Below, piece by piece: positions 1-5,569 of a stretch of 5,569 nt of DNA. Position numbers and translations under genes: made by a program. Source of the DNA: CAZFHZ01 sp964519015 (GTDB lineage Bacteria; Blakebacterota; Blakebacteria; Blakebacterales; CAYUVJ01); NCBI GenBank assembly GCA_964519015.1, contig CAZFHZ010000169.1, positions 1 through 5,569 on the forward strand. Direction: 5' to 3'. The notes under the pieces were generated by a model, which worked only from the letters and a program-made list of their open reading frames with translations, did not search any database and had not been told where the DNA came from. Position 1 is the first letter of the stretch. Each line of letters starts with the position of its first letter.

Positions 1-4
1 GCAT

Positions 5-31
5 CACACCGCAGTGCGCTTGAACGGTGTG
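5..31 (-). terminator. Weak hairpin downstream of tRNA-Ser
   Basis: CACACCG (5-11) and CGGTGTG (25-31) can form a 7-bp stem with a 13-base loop just past the tRNA 3' end. No T-run follows on the minus strand before the window ends, so it is not a classical intrinsic terminator. It may take part in transcript ending or 3' processing, or be chance. Confidence 0.2.
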
Positions 32-35
32 TAAG

Positions 36-130
<95 letters not shown>

Positions 131-158
131 GGGATCTCTCTGGACGAACAGCCCCGTA

Positions 159-187
159 AACATGCGGTGGCCGGCCAGGTAAGTCAA
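159..187 (-). promoter_or_regulatory. Candidate sigma70-type promoter for tRNA-Ser
   Basis: On the minus strand a TTGACT hexamer (plus 182-187) is followed after 17 bases by CATGTT (plus 159-164). The -35 matches consensus at five of six positions. The -10 matches at three, including the important second A and last T. Transcription would start roughly 20-25 bases before the tRNA 5' end, a normal leader for RNase P processing. The motif match and position are seen directly; activity is inferred. Confidence 0.4.
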
Positions 188-274
188 CCGGGTCGGCCGG
201 GCGTCATTTCGGCGTTTGCCTCCGGACCACCGCTCCGGTTGTTTGACGACATCCGATCCACCCCAGCCTGCCAT

Positions 275-280
275 GAGGAG
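275..280 (+). promoter_or_regulatory. Ribosome binding site for the 163-residue hypothetical gene
   Basis: GAGGAG ends 10 bases before the ATG at 291. A second GGAG (287-290) touches the ATG and is too close to serve. An in-frame TAG at 285-287 rules out any start further upstream, so ATG 291 is the first possible start. Confidence 0.5.
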
Positions 281-290
281 TCCGTAGGAG

Positions 291-782
291 ATGGAACCGC
301 CCCAGCACCTGGAGACGACCGAGGCCCAGCGCCGGCACCTCTTCACTACCCTTGGCTACGTGGACCGCCTGCTCACCGAGGCCTGGGCGCTGATGACCCA
401 GGGGCCGGGGGACGAGTTGGTGCCCCGCTACCAGGGGAAGGCGACCGAGGAGACGATCCGGCGGGCGAGACCCATCTACGACCAGATCCGCGCCCACCTC
501 CGGGAGATGCTCGAGCGGCTCCCCCCCGAGAACGCCGCCCGGCCGATCGACGTGATCCACAGCGCCCTGGTCAGCCTCGACTACTCCGGGATCGCCTTGG
601 AGGAGTGCAAGGCCCGGGTGATGAAAGGCTACGGGGCGGTCGACGAGAAGACCGACCGGATCCTGGTAGACTGGTCCGACCGATTGCAGGGGGAAGTCCG
701 CGAACTCGCCCGGGTGCTGGAGGCGGATCGCGCCTATGAGGAGGAGGAGACGGCGGGACCGGAGGACGCAATCCGGTCTTGA
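291..782 (+). CDS. Hypothetical helical protein (163 aa)
   Basis: I do not recognise this protein. It is soluble, with no signal peptide or membrane segment. It appears to be almost entirely alpha-helical: about residues 9-36, 51-77, 86-114 and 117-150, separated by Pro/Gly turns, as in a four-helix bundle. The segment around residues 87-113 (IDVIHSALVSLDYSG followed by ECKARV) looks like a packed core helix. The tail (148-163) is acidic and probably flexible. The start is fixed by an in-frame TAG two codons upstream. Heptad-like charge spacing and GC-biased third positions support coding on this strand. It lies 88 bases before glnS on the same strand, so co-transcription is possible, but the gap leaves room for a separate promoter. 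There is no evidence of a function in translation. An enzyme is unlikely because no catalytic motif is visible. Confidence 0.75.
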   Translation: MEPPQHLETTEAQRRHLFTTLGYVDRLLTEAWALMTQGPGDELVPRYQGKATEETIRRARPIYDQIRAHLREMLERLPPENAARPIDVIHSALVSLDYSGIALEECKARVMKGYGAVDEKTDRILVDWSDRLQGEVRELARVLEADRAYEEEETAGPEDAIRS

Positions 783-859
783 ATCCGCCGGGGTCCTCCC
801 GCATCATGCCCCCTCGCAGACGGGGCGCCGAGGATCGGCCCCCCTCCCCGCGCACCCAT

Positions 860-863
860 GGAG
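860..863 (+). promoter_or_regulatory. Ribosome binding site that sets the glnS start
   Basis: GGAG ends 7 bases before the ATG at 871, the usual spacing. This favours 871 over the in-frame ATG at 736, which lies inside the preceding gene and would add 45 Arg/Pro-rich residues with no counterpart in the family. Confidence 0.7.
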
Positions 864-870
864 CAGCGCG

Positions 871-2550
871 ATGGCCCAGAAGGATTTCGTCCGTCAGATC
901 GTGGCCGACGACCTCGAGAGCGGTCGCTGCCGGAGCGTGATCACCCGCTTCCCTCCGGAACCGAACGGCTACCTGCACATCGGGCACGCCAAGTCGATCA
1001 ACCTGAACTTCGGCATCGCCCGCGAGTTCGGGGGCGCCTGCAACCTGCGGTTCGACGACACCAATCCGATCACTGAAGAGACCGAGTACGTCGAGTCGAT
1101 CCAGGAGGACGTGCGCTGGCTGGGTGGGGAGTGGGCCGGACCGGTCCGCTACGCCTCCGATTACTTCGAGCAACTCTACGAGTGGGCCGAGCTGCTCATC
1201 CGGAAGGGCCTGGCCTATGTGGACAGCCTGACCGCTGAGGAGCTGAAGGCTCACCGTGGCGGCTGGGACGAATCGGGGCGCGCTTCCCCCTACCGGGACC
1301 GCAGCGTGGAGGAGAACCTCGACCTTTTCCACCGGATGCGGGCCGGGGAGTTCGAGGACGGCACCCACGTGCTGCGGGCGAAGATCGACCTGGACTCGCC
1401 CAACATGAACCTGCGCGATCCCATCATGTACCGCATCCGCCACGAGACCCACCATCGGACCGGCGACGACTGGAGCCTCTACGCCACCTACGACTGGGCG
1501 CACGGGCAGTCGGACGCCATCGAGGGAGTCACCCACTCGATCTGCACGCTCGAGTTCGAGAACCACCGGCCGCTCTACGACTGGTTCCTGGAGGCGCTCG
1601 AGCTGCCCGCCCCGCCCCGCCAGTTCGAGTTCGCCCGGCTCGAGGTGACCTACACCCTGCTGAGTAAGCGCAAGCTGCTCCGGCTGGTCACCGAAGGGTT
1701 GGTGGACGGCTGGGACGATCCGCGCATGCCGACCATCGCCGGGCTGCGCCGCCGGGGCTATACCCCGGAGGCCCTGCGCGATTTCTGCGAGCGGATCGGG
1801 GTGGCCAAGGCGAACAGCCTGGTTGACGTCCAGCTCCTGGAATACTGCCTGCGGCAGGACCTGGAGAAGCGCTCCCCCCGCGCCATGGCCGTCCTGCAGC
1901 CCCTCAAGGTCGTGCTCGCCAACCTGCCCGAGGACCATTTCGAGGAGATCGCCTTCCCCAACCACCCGGACGATCCCGGGATGGGGAGCCGCCCGGTCCC
2001 CTTCTCGCGCGAACTCTACATCGAGCGGGACGACTTCCGGGAGGATCCCCCCAAGAAGTTCTTCCGCCTGGCCCCGGGCCGCTGGGTCCGGCTGCGCTGG
2101 GCCGGCCTGCTTCGTTGCGACGAGGTGGTCAAGAACGATGCCGGGGAGGCCGTGGAGCTGCGCTGCACCCACGCCCGGCCGGACGCCGAGGGACTGGCCC
2201 CCGACGGGACGAAGGTGAAGGGGACTCTCCACTGGGTCTCGGCCCCCCACGCCCTGGAGGCCGAGGTGCGCCTCTACGACCGGCTCTTCACCAGGGAGGA
2301 TCCGAACGAGGTGCCGCCGGGGCAGGACTTCACGGCCAACCTGAATCCCGACTCGCTCCAGGTGCTGACCGGCTGCCGGCTGGAACCCTCACTGGCCGGA
2401 GCCCAGCCCGGGCTCCCCTACCAGTTCGAGCGGCTGGGTTACTACGTGGCCGACACGCGCCACGGGAGTCCCGGCGCTCCGGTCTTCAACCGGACCGTAT
2501 CGCTCAAGGATTCCTGGGCGAAGATCGAACAGAAACAGCAGAAGGGTTGA
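871..2550 (+). CDS. glnS: Glutaminyl-tRNA synthetase
   Basis: Class I synthetase that joins glutamine to tRNA-Gln using ATP in the cytoplasm. At 559 residues it is close to E. coli GlnRS (about 554). The signature FPPEPNGYLHIGHAKSI spans residues 27-43, with HIGH at 36-39. The KMSKS-loop equivalent is LSKRK at 264-268. GWDDPRMPT (280-288) and the C-terminal anticodon-binding beta-barrel region (about 341-545, ending in VFNRTVSLKDSWAK) are all present. Asp62-Asp63, Tyr207 and Cys225 match E. coli positions tied to glutamine selection (Asp66, Tyr211, Cys229), which favours a true GlnRS over a GluRS. There is no YqeY appendage. The start at 871 is chosen by the GGAG site and by homology. The last 47 bases overlap the 3' end of the oppositely oriented methyltransferase gene. 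An 88-base gap separates it from the upstream helical protein. Confidence 0.97.
   Translation: MAQKDFVRQIVADDLESGRCRSVITRFPPEPNGYLHIGHAKSINLNFGIAREFGGACNLRFDDTNPITEETEYVESIQEDVRWLGGEWAGPVRYASDYFEQLYEWAELLIRKGLAYVDSLTAEELKAHRGGWDESGRASPYRDRSVEENLDLFHRMRAGEFEDGTHVLRAKIDLDSPNMNLRDPIMYRIRHETHHRTGDDWSLYATYDWAHGQSDAIEGVTHSICTLEFENHRPLYDWFLEALELPAPPRQFEFARLEVTYTLLSKRKLLRLVTEGLVDGWDDPRMPTIAGLRRRGYTPEALRDFCERIGVAKANSLVDVQLLEYCLRQDLEKRSPRAMAVLQPLKVVLANLPEDHFEEIAFPNHPDDPGMGSRPVPFSRELYIERDDFREDPPKKFFRLAPGRWVRLRWAGLLRCDEVVKNDAGEAVELRCTHARPDAEGLAPDGTKVKGTLHWVSAPHALEAEVRLYDRLFTREDPNEVPPGQDFTANLNPDSLQVLTGCRLEPSLAGAQPGLPYQFERLGYYVADTRHGSPGAPVFNRTVSLKDSWAKIEQKQQKG
2398..2416 (-). other. Perfect GC-rich hairpin within the 3' part of glnS
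   Basis: GGAGCCC (2398-2404) and GGGCTCC (2410-2416) form a 7-bp perfect stem with a 5-base loop. It lies about 90 bases beyond the methyltransferase stop codon on the minus strand, where a terminator for that gene could sit, but no T-run follows. It may simply reflect GC-rich codons of glnS. Confidence 0.2.
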
Positions 2551-3505
2551 AGCAGCGCCGCAGGTAGAAGATTCCCTGGTCCCCCTCCCCCCTCCGGTTC
2601 AACTCCAAGGTGAGTGTCTCCCAGCCGGAAAGTTCGGTCGGGGTGAAGAGCTGAAGGGGATCATGCGCGGCCGAGCGGGGATCGTGGAGCGGGATGTCCC
2701 GCCGGTACTGCTCACTTCCCCAGAACTGGAACGAGGTGCTGTCGTCGGTCTGTCCGGTCACCTCCAGCCCCAACCGTTCGGCCAGATTGCGTAGGCTGCG
2801 GCGAGTGAAGATCCAATGGTGGCGGGGGGCATCGAGCTGGACCCAGTCCACACCGTAGCTGCGCCAGGCGTGTGAGTCGGCCAGTGGGACCCGGACCAGC
2901 AGTGTACCGCCCGGGGAGAGTTGGGCGGTGAGGCCGCGCAGGGTCGCCTCCGGTTCGGCCAGGTGCTCCAGGACGTGGTGAAGCATGATGAGATACCAGC
3001 CGCCGGACGGAGGGGGAGGCTCCTGCCGGTGCAGGCGTATACCGAAGGGGAGTTCGATATCCGCCTCGAGCAGCGGATCATACCCGGTCAGGTCGCGGCA
3101 GCCCCAGGCTCCCATCTCCAGCAGCAGGTCACCCCGGCCGCAGCCGAAATCCAGGATCGGTTCGTCGGGCCCGGTCCCGCTACGTTTCAGCCATTCGGCA
3201 AAAGAGGGGCCCCTCCGGAGACGAGCCAGGAGTGCGCCGAGGAGCGAGGTTCGACCCAGTGCCTGTTCCAGCCTCTTCCGGCGCAGGGAGAGGCGCCAGC
3301 CTCCCCGTGGGATCCGGGGTGCAACCCGGCTGTAGTACTCGGAGGGGTAGTAGCGGCCGGAATCCTCCAGCCGATCCATCAAGCTCAGGGTCCCGCAGGA
3401 TGTGCATTCCCGGTAGGTGAAACGCTCCCGCAGTCCGAACATCATCTCTCGGGCTTGGTGGAGCCGTTCACCGGCGGGGTTGCGGCAGATGGGACATTCG
3501 TCCAT
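2504..3505 (-). CDS. Zinc-ribbon class I SAM-dependent methyltransferase
   Basis: Predicted to transfer a methyl group from S-adenosylmethionine; the acceptor is unknown. The 333 residues begin with a zinc-ribbon-like pair, CPIC (4-7) and CTSC (34-37). A YYPSEYYS segment (52-59) follows, of the kind found in methyltransferases from polysaccharide loci. The Rossmann domain has motif I DFGCGRGDLLLEM (119-131), an acidic strand-2 end at Asp143, LHHVLEHLAEP (175-185) and PGGTLLVRVP (198-207). Basic and aromatic residues follow (RHHWIFTRRSL, 228-238). ATG 3505 is chosen because it begins the zinc ribbon directly and has GAGGAG four bases upstream; a longer in-frame start at 3565 would run into the neighbouring gene. 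The last 15 or so codons lie antisense to the end of glnS, so the C-terminal tail (about 319-333) looks unstructured. The family is well supported; a role in sugar or glycan O-methylation is inferred from the divergent glycosyltransferase neighbour. Confidence 0.9.
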   Translation of the reverse strand: MDECPICRNPAGERLHQAREMMFGLRERFTYRECTSCGTLSLMDRLEDSGRYYPSEYYSRVAPRIPRGGWRLSLRRKRLEQALGRTSLLGALLARLRRGPSFAEWLKRSGTGPDEPILDFGCGRGDLLLEMGAWGCRDLTGYDPLLEADIELPFGIRLHRQEPPPPSGGWYLIMLHHVLEHLAEPEATLRGLTAQLSPGGTLLVRVPLADSHAWRSYGVDWVQLDAPRHHWIFTRRSLRNLAERLGLEVTGQTDDSTSFQFWGSEQYRRDIPLHDPRSAAHDPLQLFTPTELSGWETLTLELNRRGEGDQGIFYLRRCFNPSAVSVRSSPRNP

Positions 3506-3509
3506 GATG

Positions 3510-3515
3510 CTCCTC
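3510..3515 (-). promoter_or_regulatory. Ribosome binding site for the methyltransferase
   Basis: On the minus strand GAGGAG is followed after four bases by the ATG at 3505-3503. The spacing is short but usable, and it supports the start with MDECPIC over the longer reading frame. The site sits within the 31-base gap between the divergent start codons. Confidence 0.6.
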
Positions 3516-3525
3516 GAACAGGTCC

Positions 3526-3531
3526 AGGAGG
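3526..3531 (+). promoter_or_regulatory. Ribosome binding site for the glycosyltransferase-like gene
   Basis: AGGAGG, a full anti-16S match, ends five bases before the ATG at 3537. It decides this start over in-frame ATGs at 3417, 3489, 3504 and 3507, which lie inside or touch the opposing methyltransferase gene. Confidence 0.8.
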
Positions 3532-3536
3532 CCAAC

Positions 3537-4322
3537 ATGCCCGGACGTACCGTCTTCATCATCACCTGGTGTCGTGACCTGCGCCAGCTCTACGGTTCCG
3601 AGATGGTGTTCCGGACCCTCAGGACCGGCTTCCCGGACGATGTCGTCGAAGTCATCGATAACGACAGTCTGCCGGCCGCCCGCCGCCATCTCGCCCGTCT
3701 GGCCCGCCGCTATGGTTGCCGGTTCCGCCGGATCCGGGCCACTTCTCACCACGACCTTCTGGCCGGTCTTATCGCCGACCGGGAGGGGGAATTGGTGTTC
3801 GTCGACCCGGATGTGGTCTTCTGGGAACGCTGCGACGACCTGGTGTTCGACGCCCTGCTGGCCGGCCGGCGTCTGCCTGCGTTCCATGATCTCACCTTCT
3901 CGGGCCGTCCCAGCCGGGCCATGCCCCGCCTGCATACGTCGTTCCTGTGGGTGCCCGACGCCGCCCGGCTTTGCTCCCGCATCGAACAGCTCATGGAGGA
4001 GCATCCCGATTTCGATCCCTTCCGCCCTTACGCTTTCCGCCGGGAGGACAGCTGGATCCGGTTCGATGCCGGAGCTTCCCTCTATGCCGCCCTGGATCCG
4101 GGCGAGACCCATGCCTTCACCGACGCCGAGCTGGACCGCTTCGACCATCTCTTCTGCGGTTCCCACTACCCCGTGATACGGGAGTTTCTGAGCGAAGAGG
4201 CCCAGCGGCTGGGAGACCGCCTGCACGCTGCCGCCGCCGCCGGGGATCTGTCGGTCCTGCGGGGCGTCTGGCGGGATCAGGAAGCGGTATTGACCGCGGC
4301 TCAGAGATCGCCCAGTTCGTAG
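3537..4322 (+). CDS. Putative GT-A-fold glycosyltransferase (261 aa)
   Basis: Probably a cytoplasmic sugar-nucleotide-dependent transferase. The first strand (VFIITWCRDL, residues 6-15) is followed by a helix, then VVEVIDNDS (36-44), as in nucleotide-diphospho-sugar transferase folds. The second half of that fold shows ELVFVDPDVVFW (85-96), where Asp90-Pro-Asp92 fits the metal-binding DxD site of GT-A enzymes. Further motif-like stretches are RLHTSFLWVP (131-140), FDAGASLYAAL (176-186) and FDHLFCGSHYP (202-212), candidates for acceptor-site or second metal-ligand segments. No signal peptide or membrane helix is present. The start is set by AGGAGG five bases upstream. The gene runs head-to-head with the methyltransferase (31-base gap) and its last 22 bases overlap the GNAT gene tail-to-tail. 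The fold assignment rests on motif pattern only, and no sugar or acceptor can be named. A nucleotidyltransferase or a non-catalytic relative are alternatives. Confidence 0.72.
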   Translation: MPGRTVFIITWCRDLRQLYGSEMVFRTLRTGFPDDVVEVIDNDSLPAARRHLARLARRYGCRFRRIRATSHHDLLAGLIADREGELVFVDPDVVFWERCDDLVFDALLAGRRLPAFHDLTFSGRPSRAMPRLHTSFLWVPDAARLCSRIEQLMEEHPDFDPFRPYAFRREDSWIRFDAGASLYAALDPGETHAFTDAELDRFDHLFCGSHYPVIREFLSEEAQRLGDRLHAAAAAGDLSVLRGVWRDQEAVLTAAQRSPSS

Positions 4323-5410
4323 GAACGGTCGTAGGTCAGATACCAGTTGGACGGTTCCCGGACCAGGTCCCGGGGGATGTCCGGGTCCGCCCGGTCGTAG
4401 AGGAACAAGGTCTCCGCGCCCTGCAGATGGCGTAAGAAGCCCGCCCGTCCCAGCTCGCGGCACACTTCCGGCAATCCCGGGTCCCGGATCCGGACCGCCT
4501 CACACCCTTCCCGCTGCAGCTCCGCCACCGCCCGTTCGACCAGGCACCGGCGCACGCGATCGTCGCCCCGCGCCGTCAGCAGGTCCGAGATCCGGCCCGT
4601 GATGTTCCCCGTGGCTTCGGTGTCCACGGCGAACACGACGTATCCCCGGAGTGAGCCATCCCGCTCCTCGGCGGTGAGGAATCGATAGCGCCGGGCCGGG
4701 TGGTCCCGGTAGCGCCAGTCGAGGTAGGCCAAATCCCGGTGGGTGATCAGGGGGTACTCGGACATCACCCGGGTGAAGAAGGGATCCAGCCGAGCGTCGA
4801 GGCGCTCGGCCGGCCGGATAATGACGCCCTCCTCTCCAGGTCCGGCGCGCCGGCGGACCACTCCTTCCCGCAGCCGGAGCAGCGGGGCGGCGAGCCCGAT
4901 CCGGAGACGATCGGCCACCCCACCCGAGTCCCAGCGCCGGGCCAGATAGGCGGCGCTCAAAGGACGTACGAGGAGCCCGAAACCGGACAGGACGTGCACG
5001 CCCTCCCTCCCCGTGGCCCGTCGCCAGAGCGGTTCGGTGAGCGGCAGGGCGAAGCCCGCCCAGAGCTGATCGTAGCGAAAGCGCTCGAAGCCGACCACGA
5101 GACGGAGCCCGCTCATCATGCCCGGCGCGCCTGGTTCCACCAGGTAGTCGACGATCCAGAAGAGCGGGAAGGCCCGTCCATGGACATAGAGGGGACTGTG
5201 GAAGCCGGCCGCAACTCCCGCCAACCGGCCCTCCCGTTCGAGCACATAGGCGAGTGGGGTGGGACCCGGGGTACCTGCGGGCCGATCGATGAGCCAATCC
5301 CAGTGCCGGGCTACGGCCGCGGAGTCGCCCGCACCCCAGTAGTGCTCATAGAGCGGCAACACGCTTTCTCGATCGGTGGGCAGGTAGGGCCGGACGTGGA
5401 TGCGGGACAC
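4301..5410 (-). CDS. GNAT-superfamily N-acyltransferase, apparently two-domain
   Basis: Predicted acyl-CoA-dependent N-acyltransferase of 369 residues. The N-terminal half opens like a GNAT domain (IHVRPYLPTDRESVLPLY, 4-21). It continues with VARHWDWLI (33-41), LAGVAAGF (63-70) and a core strand IVDYLVEP (86-93). The following loop, GAPGMMSG (94-101), lacks the usual Arg/Gln-x-x-Gly-x-Gly/Ala pattern, so acyl-CoA binding here may be weakened. The second half begins near residue 196 (VIIRPAERLD). It carries YLDWRYRDHPARRYRFL (229-245), a signature I associate with GNAT-like proteins of exopolysaccharide loci, then GYVVFAV and a terminal WYLTYDRSYE (357-366). The start codon is GTG at 5410-5408, with GAGGT ten bases upstream; an in-frame stop at 5461-5459 limits any extension. 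It converges with the glycosyltransferase-like gene, overlapping by 22 bases. Acylation of an amino sugar is a reasonable guess from context; the acceptor is unknown. Confidence 0.85.
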   Translation of the reverse strand: MSRIHVRPYLPTDRESVLPLYEHYWGAGDSAAVARHWDWLIDRPAGTPGPTPLAYVLEREGRLAGVAAGFHSPLYVHGRAFPLFWIVDYLVEPGAPGMMSGLRLVVGFERFRYDQLWAGFALPLTEPLWRRATGREGVHVLSGFGLLVRPLSAAYLARRWDSGGVADRLRIGLAAPLLRLREGVVRRRAGPGEEGVIIRPAERLDARLDPFFTRVMSEYPLITHRDLAYLDWRYRDHPARRYRFLTAEERDGSLRGYVVFAVDTEATGNITGRISDLLTARGDDRVRRCLVERAVAELQREGCEAVRIRDPGLPEVCRELGRAGFLRHLQGAETLFLYDRADPDIPRDLVREPSNWYLTYDRSYELGDL

Positions 5411-5504
5411 CGGTGTTGCGACCTCAGTGAGGGTGGTTCGGCGGGTCGGGAAGAGAGGTCACCCGGCAGGCGACGCTTCCTTCATCCCGCCCGGCCGGAC
5501 TCGG
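5411..5504. other. Short intergenic stretch upstream of the GNAT gene
   Basis: These 94 bases hold the GAGGT ribosome binding site (5421-5425, minus strand) of the GNAT gene. I see no convincing -35/-10 pair and no terminator hairpin with a T-run. A possible 8-codon minus-strand frame (ATG at 5485, stop at 5459) lacks a ribosome binding site. If the gene beyond the right edge is on the minus strand, the GNAT gene could be read through from it. Confidence 0.4.
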
Positions 5505-5569
5505 TCAGGTCGTCTTGCCGGAGGAACGGGTCCGGGGCTTGCCGGTGCCGTCGTTGCTCGTACCCGCCT
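5505..5569 (-). CDS. Possible 3' end of a minus-strand gene (partial)
   Basis: A minus-strand frame enters from the right edge and ends at TGA (5507-5505). It encodes AGTSNDGTGKPRTRSSGKTT, a Gly/Ser/Thr/Lys/Arg-rich sequence typical of a flexible basic C-terminal tail. At 21 codons it is too short to assign. Orientation agrees with the GNAT gene, and the stop would lie about 95 bases before the GNAT start. Other frames here are also open, so this is tentative. Confidence 0.3.
   Translation of the reverse strand, partial: AGTSNDGTGKPRTRSSGKTT

Noticed and set aside
216..244. Possible plus-strand promoter for the helical protein (TTGCCT, 17 bases, TTGTTT)
   Set aside because: The -10 element lacks the conserved second A and matches poorly; other pairings such as TTGACG at 243-248 have no -10 at the right distance.
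736..870. 45-residue N-terminal extension of glnS
   Set aside because: Arg/Pro-rich, overlaps the upstream gene, has no family counterpart, and a good ribosome binding site favours ATG 871.
571..2250. Minus-strand open frame of 559 codons antisense to glnS
   Set aside because: Long antisense frames are common opposite high-GC genes because stop codons are rare in that register. The translation is rich in Gly, Val, Pro and Arg with no recognisable domain, while the plus strand is unmistakably GlnRS.
2921..3577. Plus-strand open frame of 218 codons opposite the methyltransferase
   Set aside because: Shadow frame; the minus strand carries the zinc ribbon and all the main methyltransferase motifs.
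4357..4374. GC hairpin CCCGG/CCGGG shortly after the glycosyltransferase-like stop codon
   Set aside because: Only 5 bp with an 8-base loop and no T-run, inside GNAT coding sequence; expected by chance at this GC content.
3468..4463. Minus-strand open frame of 331 codons opposite the glycosyltransferase-like gene
   Set aside because: It overlaps both neighbours heavily, its translation is Pro/Gly-rich without a fold pattern, and the plus strand has a perfect ribosome binding site and GT-like motifs.
5545..5569. Plus-strand GTG at 5545 as the start of a gene leaving the window
   Set aside because: The nearest GGAGG (5520-5524) is 20 bases away, too far for a ribosome binding site, and only eight codons are visible.

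Overview
This is a high-GC bacterial window (G+C well above 60% by eye). Shine-Dalgarno sites precede most genes, and GC-rich codons such as CGG, CTG and GAG are common. The glutaminyl-tRNA synthetase shows that the host can charge tRNA-Gln directly. Many bacterial phyla lack this enzyme and use the GatCAB amidotransferase route instead. The synthetase resembles the Escherichia coli enzyme from end to end and lacks the C-terminal YqeY domain known from Deinococcus. The sequence alone does not fix the phylum; an acidobacterial or similar high-GC environmental lineage is one possibility.

Layout: a tRNA-Ser(GCU) gene with encoded CCA lies on the minus strand at the left edge, with a plausible promoter just upstream of it. 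Reading right from there come a 163-residue all-helical protein of unknown function (291-782) and glnS (871-2550), both on the plus strand and possibly co-transcribed. Three further genes alternate in direction: a zinc-ribbon SAM-dependent methyltransferase (minus, 2504-3505), a small GT-A-like putative glycosyltransferase (plus, 3537-4322) and a two-domain GNAT-type acyltransferase (minus, 4301-5410). The last 65 bases may hold the 3' end of another minus-strand gene.

The right half is tightly packed. glnS and the methyltransferase converge and overlap by 47 bp. The methyltransferase and glycosyltransferase diverge with only 31 bp between start codons, and that gap holds both ribosome binding sites. 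The glycosyltransferase and GNAT gene converge and overlap by 22 bp. Any promoter for the divergent pair must therefore lie mostly inside the opposite gene.

Methyl transfer, glycosyl transfer and N-acyl transfer are chemistries often found together in surface polysaccharide or glycolipid loci. The three genes may be a small glycan-decoration module beside housekeeping translation genes, but no substrate can be read from the sequence. No CRISPR array, insertion sequence, phage gene or rRNA was seen. The genes belong to known kinds of family; the most notable feature is the compact alternating architecture.
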